The translations under genes and the position numbers were made by a program. Shown in pieces: positions 22,991 through 35,283 of a stretch of 64,000 bases of DNA. The DNA lies in contig NW_027331831.1 in NCBI RefSeq assembly GCF_033568475.1, forward strand, positions 5,766,001 to 5,830,000, written 5' to 3'. The notes beneath the pieces are model-generated. The model did not search any database and was not told where the DNA came from. It was given only the letters and a program-made list of their open reading frames with translations. This DNA comes from Henckelia pumila. Lineage: Eukaryota; Streptophyta; Magnoliopsida; Lamiales; Gesneriaceae. Within the stretch, counting starts at the first letter, position 1. Every line of letters begins with the position of its first letter.

Positions 22991-24097
22991 TGATGTACAA
23001 CTTACAACCTTCTTCCACCCTAAAACCAACAAATTACAATGAAATTGACTTGTGAAAAGTCCCCTTTAATTAATTATTATTTATTTATTTTTACTTAAAT
23101 CCAATGGATTTGAGATACTATATTTTATATTCAGAGTATATACAAGAACGACACATATATTTTATACATGCGAGATACTCATTTTTCCAGTGAACCTCAT
23201 GCATGATGATAAATGTCTATATTTAGACACAATCATGGAAGTATTGTCCTAAACATAATATGAAATCTTTTCGGAATGTGAGGATTTAGTTTTAAAAGTT
23301 GACATCAATGTATATATCTGATATGTTCATCCATACTGTATTTTGCCTCACTTATATGATATATAACAATTATATAACTATGTTTGTTTGTTTTTTAAAT
23401 TCGATTTCTTAATCTTTGTTCTTGTGTTTTTCATAAATTATTCTATTCAAAAACTTGAATGACTTAATTTTAGAATAAGGGATTACATTTTATAAATGGT
23501 TAAAACTTCTATAAAAGAAAATATGAAATATTTAAGATGAATTTACTCAAATAAGCTCTTAACGTAACTATTGCCCTAGGTGGAAAAATGATTAGTTATA
23601 ATTTAACTTCAATTTGTTAAAATCGAGAAATGATATATGTACAATAAATGTTACATACACGGTCTCTTTTAAAATTCTAACTTTATCTCAAATAAAATGT
23701 ATTTGAGATTGTTTTGTAATTTAAAAGTAATATACAACTGTATATTTTACATAAATAATTTATCGTTAAAAAAGAATAGACAAGTCCCACACATTAATAA
23801 TTATTCAACGTTTAAAAGCAATCATGAATAACATTTAAATTTCTTATAGTTTGAAAAGGCTGTCCTAACCACAACAAAATGACAAATCTAAAGATTGGAC
23901 CTAAAAAATGATTTTAAACAATTTAATTTTTAGCTAAAAAAATGTATTTTATTTAGAGCTTATATTATATGTGTAGCCGACAGAATATCACCGTCTACCG
24001 GTTGAGGTGGTAAAAAAAACCTTACGTTAATATATTAGACGAGAAAATAGAGAGCATTTAAGCAAAGGAGGAGAAGTAGAGAGATAGAGAGTGAGAG

Positions 24098-24109
24098 ATG
24101 GCCGATTGA
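24098..24109 (+). other. Minimal uORF in the CESA1 leader
   Basis: ATGGCCGATTGA encodes Met-Ala-Asp-stop, 91 bp before the CESA1 start. It lies in the GA-rich stretch that looks like leader; whether it is transcribed depends on the true TSS. Confidence 0.4.
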
Positions 24110-24199
24110 TTCAGCCTAAGAATCTTTCTCTCATTTTCACTTTTCAGCGCGGATTTCTGTTGGTTTTTCAACTAATTTGTGATTATACTGAAGAAAATC

Positions 24200-27100
24200 A
24201 TGGAGGCAAATGCTGGGATGGTGGCTGGATCTCACAAGAGGAACGAGCTTGTTAGAATTCGCCATGATTCTGACAGTGGGGTATGATCTTTTTCAACATG
24301 CATTTGGATTTTTTTTTCTTTCTCTTTTGACCTCCTCTGTTCTTGATTAGTGTTCTTGGTGGTGGATCTGAGGTGGGGAATGTTGAATTGGGACTTGGAT
24401 CTTGTCATTGGGTTGTTAATTGTGATTTTCTTTGAGATTGCTGGTGATCAGCTGAATGTGTAGTGGATTTATTGATAAGTTTGATGTGAAATTCTTCTTG
24501 CTGATTTGGAAGATCCATTGACTGATTCCAGTGTAGTGTTCCCCTTTTGACTAATTATACTAAAATTGGTGGTGTTGAGTTTATTTGAGTGATGGGCTCA
24601 AATGAAATTGCGAGCTCTGTGTTTGATCTGGCCATCCCTTGCTTGGCTCTCTTAAATTCTGTTATTGATCACTGTAGTAATCGTGCAATGTGCAGGCAAA
24701 GCCCCTGAAGAATATGAACGGCCAGATATGCCAGATTTGTGGAGACACTGTTGGAGTGAGTGCCAATGGCGATGTATTTGTTGCTTGCAATGAATGCGGA
24801 TTTCCTGTTTGCAGAGCTTGTTATGAATATGAACGAAAAGATGGAAACCAGTCGTGCCCCCAGTGCAAGACTAGGTACAAGAGACACAAAGGTTAGTGCG
24901 CTTCGTAGATTCCTTGGCGTTTGGGCTACTTATATTATATTTTGAACCTTAGTTGATATAGTGGTTTTGCATCTTTCAGGGAGTCCACGAGTTGACGGTG
25001 ATGATGACGACGAGGATGAAGATGATTTGGAAAACGAATTTCTTTACTCTCAAGGAAAGAACAAGGCTAGATCTCAGTGGCAGGGAGATGATGCCGATTT
25101 ATCTGCATCTTCCAGGCGTGAGGCTCATCAACCAATTCGTCTTCTTACCAATGGACAGCCAGTAAGTTAATTGGACAGTACTTTGTTTGCTAGATTTCTC
25201 GATTATGGTGGTTTCTCAGTTTGCCTACTAGATGCAACACAACCATCTTCGTATTTATCAAATTTTATTTATCATGATTGACAGGTCTCCGGTGAGATTC
25301 CCCCGTCTATGCTTGACACTCAATCTGTAAGAAGTACATCTGGACCTTTGGGCCCTGGAGACCGTGTTCACTCCCTTCCTTATGTTGACCCCCAGCAACC
25401 AGGTATGGACCTATCAAGATTTGTTTTAATTTATCATTCTTTCATCGGACGAGTTTTCTCTGAGCACTGATAATGTCATCAATTTTTGTAGTTCCTGTGA
25501 GGATTGTCGACCCTTCAAAAGACCTGAATTCTTATGGACTTGGGAATGTTGACTGGAAGGAGAGAGTGGAAGGTTGGAAACTAAAGCAGGACAAAAATAT
25601 GGGGCAAATGGCCAACCGATACAGTGAAGGGAAAGGAGATATTGAAGGCACTGGGTCAAATGGAGAAGAACTACAAATGTGAGCATCTTCCTTTTTTTTG
25701 TTTTTGTTTTAATCATACTTTGACAATAAATGTCAATGACTGATAGCTCACTCATTAATCTTTAGAAATAATAATTATGAGTATCATTAACATAAGTAAA
25801 TTGCAGCTCTGTATAATTTAGGTCATGTTGTTACTTTTATGAAACTTGTTTATGTTAGAGCTCTCTCTACCTTATCATAGGGACCACTGATAGTTTGTAT
25901 TGATGACAGGGCTGATGATGCTCGCCAACCTATGAGCCGTATCGTGCCTATTTCTTCTTCTCATCTCACTCCTTATCGAGTCGTAATCGTACTTCGATTG
26001 ATCATCTTGGGCTTTTTCTTGCAATACCGTTGTACTCATCCAGTGAAGGATGCTTATCCTTTGTGGTTGACATCAGTCATCTGTGAGGTTTGGTTTGCTT
26101 TTTCATGGCTTCTCGACCAGTTTCCAAAATGGTATCCCATTAACCGTGAGACGTTTCTTGAAAGACTTGCAGTGAGGTTGGTGAATTTTCTTTAATTCCC
26201 ACAGTTTGGTCCTTCATTTCTGAGATGAAATGATTCATTGGGTTTAAACTTTCCCCTTAATATGTTTTATATGTTTGCAGATATGATAGAGAGGGTGAGC
26301 CCTCCCAGTTAGCACCTATTGATATATTTGTGAGTACAGTGGATCCCATGAAGGAGCCTCCACTCATTACTGCCAACACTGTGCTGTCCATCCTTTCTGT
26401 GGATTACCCTGTCGACAAAGTCTCTTGTTATGTTTCTGATGATGGTGCGTCTATGCTGACCTTTGAAGCACTCTCCGAAACTGCGGAATTTGCCAGAAAA
26501 TGGGTACCTTTCTGCAAGAAGCACAACATTGAACCCAGGGCCCCTGAATTTTATTTTGCTCAGAAGATTGATTACCTGAAGGACAAGATCCAGCCTTCTT
26601 TTGTGAAAGAGCGAAGAGCAATGAAGGTGAATGTTAAATATGATCAATAATCACATTCTTTTAGACTTTTATTTATTTACTTTACCTCCTTATCCTTTCT
26701 ACGTTGCATCTGCGTTATCTTATTTTGATCGTCTTAATTTTCCATCATGCATTTTGAGAATTAGCAAGACAACGGGTCTAAAAGTTAGCTTCATGAAATT
26801 AATTTAAAACAGTAACTTTATACGATTCAATACAAGTGTCTCAAGCTAGACTTGTACCAGAGGAGAAGTGGGCTGAACTTATCGTTGAAGTGTCTGCCGG
26901 AAGTATTAATTCTATATACATGCACTGGTAAAAATGTTCTGAAACCAAACAATTCAGTGGTAACACGTGGATTGAATTTGACAAAAATGTATTGCAATCA
27001 AAATGCATATTGATAACCATCATCAACAAAAATACTCTACAATCAGAACATGCAAGTATAACTGTCATTATGGTACCAAAGACAACTCTTGTTAATCTTA

Positions 27101-29989
27101 TGTGATGAGACAAGAAACAAAAGAGAAATGTAGCATAACCGTATTGACATTATTTTTCTGCAGAGGGAGTATGAAGAATTCAAGGTACGCACCAATGCTC
27201 TTGTTGCCAAGGCTCAAAAAATGCCTGAAGAAGGATGGACAATGCAAGATGGAACTTCTTGGCCTGGGAATAACACCCGGGATCATCCGGGAATGATCCA
27301 GGTATTTTCTTACTTCGATGTGTTTTTGCATTCAGGCTATGCCTTTACTATTTACAATGTTCTAATTCTCATCTCTTTTTTAATTAACAGGTCTTTCTGG
27401 GACATAGTGGGGGTCTTGATACTGATGGAAATGAGCTTCCTCGGTTGGTTTATGTTTCTCGTGAGAAGCGCCCAGGATTTCAACATCACAAGAAAGCTGG
27501 AGCTATGAATGCTTTGGTAGGTGATTTATTTTATTGGGGGCACATTATGGGTGAGCCCGACTTCAGTTACATCACAATCCCACTAGCACCCGCTCTTTTG
27601 GTGACATGTAATTAGGTTTCGAATTTATCTGTGTGCTGTAGGACGTGTATTTAAGCCTATATGTGAGGTTTGTGACGAATGAAAGCCTAAAATCGTCCAT
27701 TTTTTAATCACCTTCTTTCTCTTTTTTTTTTTTTTGGTAATGTCAAGTGGTTACTGAATTTCTAATGATAATGTTTATTGTGTTTCAGATCCGCGTCTCT
27801 GCTGTCCTCACGAATGGAGCATATCTTTTGAATGTCGATTGTGATCACTACTTCAACAACAGTAAAGCTCTTAAAGAAGCCATGTGTTTTATGATGGATC
27901 CCGCTTATGGAAAGAAGACTTGCTATGTGCAGTTTCCTCAGCGTTTTGATGGCATCGATTTGCACGATAGATATGCTAACCGCAATATTGTCTTTTTTGA
28001 TGTAGGTTTCACTTGACTTTGTTACTACTTAAATTTTGAGATCCGAATATCTCTCTTGTCCTTGCATTTTTAATATTGATATGTTTTCCAACTGCAGATC
28101 AACTTGAAAGGGTTAGATGGCCTTCAAGGCCCTGTTTATGTGGGAACTGGATGTTGCTTTAATCGGCAAGCTCTGTATGGATACGATCCAGTCCTTACAG
28201 AAGAAGACCTGCAACCAAACATTATTGTTAGAAGCTGTTGTGGCTCAAGGAAGAAGGGGAGGAGGGCCAATAAAAAGTACATTGATAAGAATCGAGCTAT
28301 AAAAAGAACTGAATCCACCATTCCTATCTTTAATGTGGAAGACATGGAAGATGGTGTGGAAGGTATTTGCTTACATAGTTTGATAGTTTTGTTTACCATA
28401 ATGCATATTTAAGTCAAGTACTGTTCCCTGAGAATTGGATTATTTGGTCCCCCGCACAGAATTTACCCTGTAGTTAGTACGGTCAATTTGGATCAATTCT
28501 GGAAAACGATTACAGGGAAAAAAACAAACCTTTCATTGAACTCTTTAGTAAAAAAAAATGCAGGTTTTGAACTGTCTTGTTATTCTTGTGTTCACTCCTA
28601 AAGGTATATTTGTATCAGTGATTCTCTTAAAGGCAGTGGCTAAGCATTCCTTATCTTGTACAGGATATGATGATGAGAAGTCGCTTCTTATGTCTCAGAA
28701 GAGCTTGGAGAAACGATTTGGCCAATCTCCTGTCTTCATCGCTGCAACCTTTATGGAACAGGGCGGCATTCCGCCATCAACAAATCCTGCCACTCTTTTA
28801 AAAGAAGCAATTCATGTTATTAGCTGTGGTTATGAAGATAAAACAGAATGGGGCAAAGAGGTGATGTGAATATATAATGATTTATCCGAGTTTTGTATCT
28901 TCTAACATGAAAGATTTATCCTTTATATATAATATTTGCCTTTGTTATAAAAACTCAGTTGAATTTATTCCTATCATTTCAGATTGGGTGGATTTACGGT
29001 TCTGTCACAGAAGATATTTTGACTGGGTTCAAAATGCATGCTCGAGGATGGATCTCAATTTATTGTATGCCTCCTCGTCCAGCATTCAAGGGGTCTGCTC
29101 CCATCAATCTGTCTGATCGTTTGAACCAGGTCCTTAGGTGGGCTCTCGGATCCATTGAAATTCTTCTGAGTAGGCATTGTCCCATATGGTATGGCTACAC
29201 TGGGAAATTGCAGCTATTGGAGAGACTGGCTTATATTAACACCATTGTTTATCCGCTCACCTCTATTCCATTGATTGCCTATTGCATTCTTCCTGCTATT
29301 TGTCTTCTTACTAACAAATTTATCATTCCAGAGGTGAGATACAATACAATTTTTGTGATTTCCTTCCTGAGTTATGTGATTCTAATACCACTCTTGTGCA
29401 GATAAGCAATTTTGCCAGCATGTGGTTCATTCTTCTCTTCGTCTCCATTTTTGCTACTGGCATACTTGAAATGAGGTGGGGTGGTGTTACTGTTGAGGAC
29501 TGGTGGAGGAACGAGCAATTTTGGGTCATTGGTGGAACATCAGCCCATCTCTTTGCTGTCTTTCAAGGTCTCTTAAAAGTCCTCGCAGGAATTGATACCA
29601 ATTTCACCGTCACTTCAAAAGCATCTGATGAAGATGGAGACTTTTCCGAGCTTTATGTGTTCAAATGGACATCCCTCCTTATACCTCCCACCACTGTCCT
29701 TATTGTAAATTTGGTCGGAATTGTGGCTGGTGTATCATATGCTATCAACAGTGGATATCAGTCATGGGGTCCCCTTTTCGGGAAATTATTCTTTGCTATC
29801 TGGGTCATTGTCCACTTGTATCCTTTCCTGAAGGGTTTGTTAGGCCGGCAAAACCGCACGCCTACAATCGTCATCGTTTGGTCTATTCTACTTGCATCAA
29901 TTTTCTCTCTGCTTTGGGTGCGAATCGACCCCTTCACATCTGAGGCTACAAAGAAAGCTGCACAAGGTCAGTGTGGTATCAACTGTTGA
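24200..29989 (+). CDS. CESA1: Cellulose synthase catalytic subunit CESA1
   Basis: Fourteen exons: 24200-24280, 24696-24891, 24980-25161, 25285-25402, 25492-25678, 25910-26176, 26281-26626, 27164-27301, 27391-27516, 27789-28001, 28098-28362, 28664-28860, 28983-29333, 29402-29989. Together they encode 1,084 residues (Arabidopsis CESA1 has 1,081). It makes beta-1,4-glucan from UDP-glucose in the plasma-membrane rosette for primary walls. The N terminus [20 protein letters not shown] is CESA1-type. A RING-like zinc finger (CQIC…CPQC) covers about residues 39-84. Two N-terminal membrane segments lie near 275-325. The catalytic parts are all present: DDG (about 397), DCD (564-566), TED (781-783) and QVLRW (821-825). 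Six C-terminal membrane segments and the end GQCGINC follow. Frame is kept at every join. No odd feature was seen. Paralogue choice rests on N-terminal and overall wording. Confidence 0.97.
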
Positions 29990-30814
29990 AAAGAGTTCTT
30001 TTGAATGCCATCTTATAAGATCAACTCCATGTGACACCAGATACCTGTATTTCGTGTGTATAGACAGGAAAGTAAGGGGAAAAAAGGTCATGTTGGGAAC
30101 CTCTTTAAATTATGTTGTGCCATTTCATATGTAGTGTCTAAACGAGGTGATGGATATATTTATTCATCAAACACTGAAGCCCATGTGATTTAGAATACAT
30201 CATACATTTTGTATACGCTGTGTAGTGACCACTTGTGTTCTTGCGGCCCTTTTTCCCAGTACAGAGGTTCTTACAAACTTGTTTATTTATTATTTCGGCC
30301 GAGTAATTTGGTTATTTATCACCCAAAACATGTTTGATTTTGGCATTTTTCAGAGAAAATAATGATTCAACTTTATTACTTGATTTGATGAACCAGTGTC
30401 CACAGCAGCATTCCCTTCTTGGCATTAACTGATCTGTGAAATGGACTGAAGGGAAAAAGAAACCACCAGGATATAAAAATTTTTGGTGCAAAAGAAATGT
30501 GTACCAAATGATGAAACATTAGCCATCACCAAATCTGAGATTACAATTAAAATGCAGGAACAATTGTCTCTATAATCAGACTTGGAAGTAACAAAAAAAC
30601 AAAAGATGCAGTAGCAATCCAAAGGCGAGAAAACGTGAGTGGGTTAAGTATGGACCTCAAAAAAAGGGAAAGGTCACGACCAAATAACATCCAGGTCTGA
30701 GTCTCAAAATTTTGGTTCTTCTAGGTATCAGGAAAATGACAACATTCACCAAGCCGACCTCGAAAAAAAACTGCATCCGGCTTCTAGCTTTGGTTATTTG
30801 TATCAGAGCTCTTC
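29990..30814. other. Convergent 3' regions of CESA1 and BT1
   Basis: The two genes are tail to tail with 825 bp between stop codons. The stretch should hold both 3' UTRs. No other feature was seen. Confidence 0.5.
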
Positions 30815-33224
30815 CTACGCGTCCTCTTCTTTTTCTACCAAAATTCTCTTGCACGCTTCATAACACATGAAAGATATCCCAGCTGCAGGCACCAACTTCA
30901 AGCAGCTCGGGCCGAGCCCTTTGTATAGACCTTGAATTCCCTCTCGTTCAAGTATACTGGCAAGAGCGTGAAGTACATTCCTATACACTTGCCTCCCACT
31001 GACAGCACCAACCTGCATGTGCTTACGAACCACTTCAAGAGGGAAGGTAGCACTACTTGATATAGCACCAGCTACTGATCCAATCAACAGTGTTTCAATG
31101 TTTCCAATCTTCTCCTGTTTGAAAATCTTTCTATAGGCCTTCCGTAACGTGTCATATGCACAGTAGTTGGCGGCAGAATATGGAATCACTCCGATGACAC
31201 TGGGTGCAAGACCTCTATAGAGCTCTCCAGGCCCACCCTCTTGCAATATTTTAACGAAAGCGTCAAGCAGACCATTATAAACTCCTCTCTGCGGTATGGA
31301 AACAGACTATCAAGGGGTTGATACATAAATTTCCAGGAAAAGGAAAATGTTGGTTCTTTTTACCTGAATGGTCAATCGTGTCTTGACTAACTCAAGGGGA
31401 TAAGTTAGCAGAGTTGAGCTTACTCCAGCACAGGCTCCTGCCACTAATGAAGCGGGAACAGGCAATTTGAATTGTTCTCCAGGTCTTGAAGATAAATTCT
31501 TGTTGACAGTGTCATAAACAAATAACTGTAGTAAAATTTGCAGGTATAAGAATGGGAAAAAACACAGTAGAAGAGTAAACTGTTAATACAAGTATTTTCC
31601 ATATCTAAATATTTAATATTCTCCGTTTCATGAGTAGTGTCTCATATACCAGTCAAATAAGCAATGTTTTGCAGGAGATGGGAGTTTTAGTTATAGCTTC
31701 TTACACAGCAAATAACGGAGGAAGCACATAAAATGAATTATATTTTTAACATAAAGATTTATGATAATGTAAAAGAACCGACGGTCAATTGTGCCAATCA
31801 CACCAGAAAAAAGAAAGGATGAGGAAAAGGACGTAGAAATGGGCAGTTACACTTTGATTAGAAAACGGGTAAGCTTCTAAATGAAGCTCGAATTTCCAGA
31901 CATCAATAGTTTTCAATTATCTGTATATTGCCAAATCATACCCATTTTATATACAGAATAACTCAAAGCAAATCTCGTACATAGTATTGGGTCTAGGACA
32001 GTAGAATTATGAGCAATGCAACACGGACAGTTGGTAGAGAGGGTAGCAGTCACAGTAGTAGAATGTGGATGGTAAAACTAGCACATGCCTCAGAAGATAT
32101 TGCTTTACTTATCTTAACATTAGTTAGTTCCTAGGAAATAAAGTCCCATGATGCTAAACAAAGAACATCAGCTAATAGCCATGGTCCACAAAGGTTCTTT
32201 CTAACCGTTCTATACAAGTGGTATGCTGTCTTTGACAACACCAAAAAGTCCAAGCACGGGTATTCTGCTTAGTCTTGACCGCCAAACATCACAAGATTAT
32301 AGCACTAAAAGCCACACAGAATGTACAATTCATAACGAGAAGCTCCTTCAGTGCTCAAGCTCAAAACAGATTTACAAGAACACAAACAATGCGGTAATCA
32401 GCAAACAAAAGGCAGAAATACGTTATATCTAATCAAAATTCATGCCGCAGACAGTGAAAGAGCTAATATTGAAGTCTCAAACCCATTTACTTGCTCGACA
32501 AAATAGACAAAATGTTCCTAGCAATAGAAGGGAAAGGTATCCAGCTAACCACAAATCCATTGAAATCTATACGAAACAACTAAACAAGCCAGAACAGAAT
32601 AAAGAAAAACAAAACATAAAACTAGCACAGAATATCAAATTGGCCAACAAAATTACTAAGAAAAAGAAAGATGAGAACCGAAACAAATCACACTTTTACC
32701 TCAATGGCCTTGCTAGGTGCAACTCGAATCACATTAACGAAATTACCCTTAAATAATCCAGTCCATCCATCTGCTTCCATAATATTGTGAAACACCTCAG
32801 AAGTTGAATGCCCATTACTGCCCACCATCAAGTGAGTCCTAATAGTCTCGAGTGGAGCCACCGCAGTCCTCGATATCGCCCCAGCCATTCCACCGCTCAA
32901 TAATCTTCTCAACGAGGGATTCTTAATTTTAAGTCTGAGCCCAACTCCATTTTTCTTCTTGTTCGTCACCCCCTTTTCCTCCTCCTGCACACCTAAGATC
33001 TTAAACCCCTCGGGCAACGAAACATACTTCACAAATAAATCTGCATACGGTAATTTGAAACCCCCGTTTTCGTTGTTTCCCATTTGCCCCACAGAAGCAA
33101 AGAGACCGCCACCAGGGTAAAAGTTGCAATCTTGGAGATTCCACTGGAGACCCAAATCAGAATTAAACAGACACCCATTTTTCCTTACCTCCAAAGCTTG
33201 CATTTTTTCTATCCTACCCATCAT
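30815..33224 (-). CDS. BT1: Adenine nucleotide carrier BT1 (mitochondrial carrier family)
   Basis: Three exons on the minus strand (33224-32700, 31525-31364, 31288-30815) give 386 residues. The three carrier signatures are APLETIR (about residue 123), YPLELVK (about 217) and FPLEVVR (about 311), each followed by the usual second half of a two-helix repeat. The N-terminal extension of about 100 residues, with GGGLFASVGQ, matches the Brittle-1/SHS1 branch, which carries adenine nucleotides across plastid and mitochondrial inner membranes. The start is the ATG at 33224 or the next codon at 33221; the frame is open upstream but has no earlier ATG. Intron 1 (1,174 bp) is long. Both joins restore conserved carrier strings (SKAIELFVYDT and TRLTIQRGVYNG). 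Confidence 0.95.
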
Positions 33225-34421
33225 CCAACGCCTCCCAAAAGACGCCCCACTGCCTTCTGCAACAGTTCGTGGACGCCTTTTCCAAATTTTTTCCCCAACT
33301 TCAGGGAGGATTGCCGTTTTAGAATCAAAATCCTCAAATTTAAAATATTTCAAGTTTCCAGACTCTACGGGAAAGCTAAATCAACAAAAGATACGATATA
33401 AGATAAAAACCAACTTTCTCGGAATAAATTACGCAATAAGAACTAAGAAACATACTTCCCCAAATCATTTCATGAAAGATTTATCTGTAAAAAAAAGAAA
33501 AGGGCTGAGGATTTGGAGGCGGAGAAATCAATGGGGGAGGAGGAGAAGGAGAAGGGGAGACAACTAACCCTTTTCCGACCCCAGAATGGAATGGAAACAA
33601 AGCAACGAGCTGATGCCAGAAAATACAAGCACCCGCAAAAGAAGACACCGTTTTCTTTTTTTCTTTTTATTTTTTTTCTTATTTTTAATATTTTGGTGAT
33701 TTATTTCCTACTAATTAAGTGGACATATATATTTCAAAAATAAAAATAAAAATTAAGTGGACATATAATATCCGTAGAAGATTGGAATATTGTTTCCTTC
33801 AACTTTGTCAGCCATATAAAAATTTTGTTTAGAGATTCATTTTGAGTCATATAGAATAATCATATTTATCATAGGAGAGCATATTATAAAAGGCAAACAA
33901 TGAAATTAAAAAATTTAAAAAATACTTTAAATAGATACAAGTATATAGAAAATCACAAATAAAAGCGATGGATTTGTATGTAGGTTAGAAATGAAATAAA
34001 AGAAAAGATAAAAACATTAAATAGTCATTAGCAACCAAAAAAATGAAGAAAGCTACTCCATTTAACAACCAATTTTAGTAGAAACAAAAAAAAAAAAAAA
34101 ATCGTTGTAAATTGATGTTAATGTGTATTCCAAAGTCATTTAAAATGGACAATAAATTACAAATGAACCCATAAAAAAGTTCTATCGATTGCTAACTTAA
34201 ATGAACAATGATATATTAGAAAGTTCACAATTAAAAGTCATATATTTATATGTAGCTTAGATTTAGTAGTATATATGTTATTGTGTTCCATCTAATGGTA
34301 AATTTTAAGAGACATTTTTTTTTATTTCACACAACATTAAAAACTATGTTTTTTTTTTTTTTAAAAAAAAAAGAAAAATCCCATATTGTTCTTATATAGT
34401 ATAGATAAACTTTATTAGTAG
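33225..34421. other. BT1 5' flank and AT-rich spacer
   Basis: GA-rich leader-like sequence to about 33640 (on the plus strand GGAGGAGGAGAAGGAGAAGG near 33535). AT-rich and featureless beyond. Confidence 0.4.
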
Positions 34422-35170
34422 CAATGTTCTAAAAGGCGCCGCCTAAACCCGCCTAAGCGCTAGACGGTTGTCCATTGTCTCGCTTTTTTGCTAGGCTATG
34501 TTTCTAGGCGTTGTCCGCCTAAGCGGCGCTCAAGCCGTCTAGGCTGGTAGAAATCCGTCTAGGCAGTTACAATTTTTTAAAAAAAAATTAAAAATAAAAA
34601 ACTAAAAGAGAGACGCGAAGCGAGAAACAAACACAGAAAGAAAGAAGAAGCGCAGAAAAGAAAGTCAAACAAAAAATTAAATCTCATATTATATATGAAA
34701 ATTTGATATCTATTAATATTTATGTTGTTGTTGTTATTATTATTATTATTATTATTGTTAAAATTTTATAAGAGTTTCGTACAAAAACTGAAAAACATAA
34801 GACATAAAAATTATATTTTATAGTAAAACTCATGAATATTCCAAATTATTTACAATAATGCTAGAGGTGCAACCAATATATCGTACAACGATATTTACAA
34901 CAATTATGTCGTGGTATTTTGCTATTATCTCGTGAGATTTTGATATGATATCGTGAGATTTTGCATTTAATCTATCGTGAGATTTGATAAATTAAAATTT
35001 TATATTGAATTTTTTGTGGTGTAAAAATTGTTATACAAATTTGGTTGTACATGTAGCATTGCTCATTTATTTATTATTTAGGTTTTAAAAAAGAAACCGT
35101 CTAGGCCCCGCCTAGGCGGCTAGGCGATCGGTCGCCGTCCGCCTATCGCCTAGCACTTTTTAGAATATTG
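34422..35170. mobile_element. Non-autonomous hAT-like element
   Basis: The ends read CAATGTTCTAAAAGGCGC and, inverted, CAATATTCTAAAAAGTGC. GC-rich subterminal words (CGCCTAAGCG, GTCTAGGC, CGCCTAGGCGGCTAGGCG) crowd both ends. The flanks ATTAGTAG (34414-34421) and ATTCGTAG (35171-35178) match at 7 of 8 bases, as for an old hAT 8-bp duplication. The interior is AT-rich with a (TTA)n run and no transposase. Confidence 0.7.
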
Positions 35171-35283
35171 ATTCGTAGTATAACAAATCTTTGGAAGCAG
35201 CTAAAATATTAAACATGAATATATTAATTAATAATTAATAAAAGAATAAAAATGTAAACTTTGGTCCTTTTGCAAAAGAGGAA

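Larger units (their letters stand above)
22063..24199. other. AT-rich spacer before CESA1
   Basis: Mostly AT-rich, with no gene seen. A tRNA-like promoter pattern lies at about 22880-22990. The last 150 bases before 24200 are GA-rich and look like the CESA1 leader. Confidence 0.4.

Noticed and set aside
33225-33353. Longer N terminus for BT1
   Set aside because: The frame is open upstream but contains no ATG; the family N terminus fits 33224/33221.
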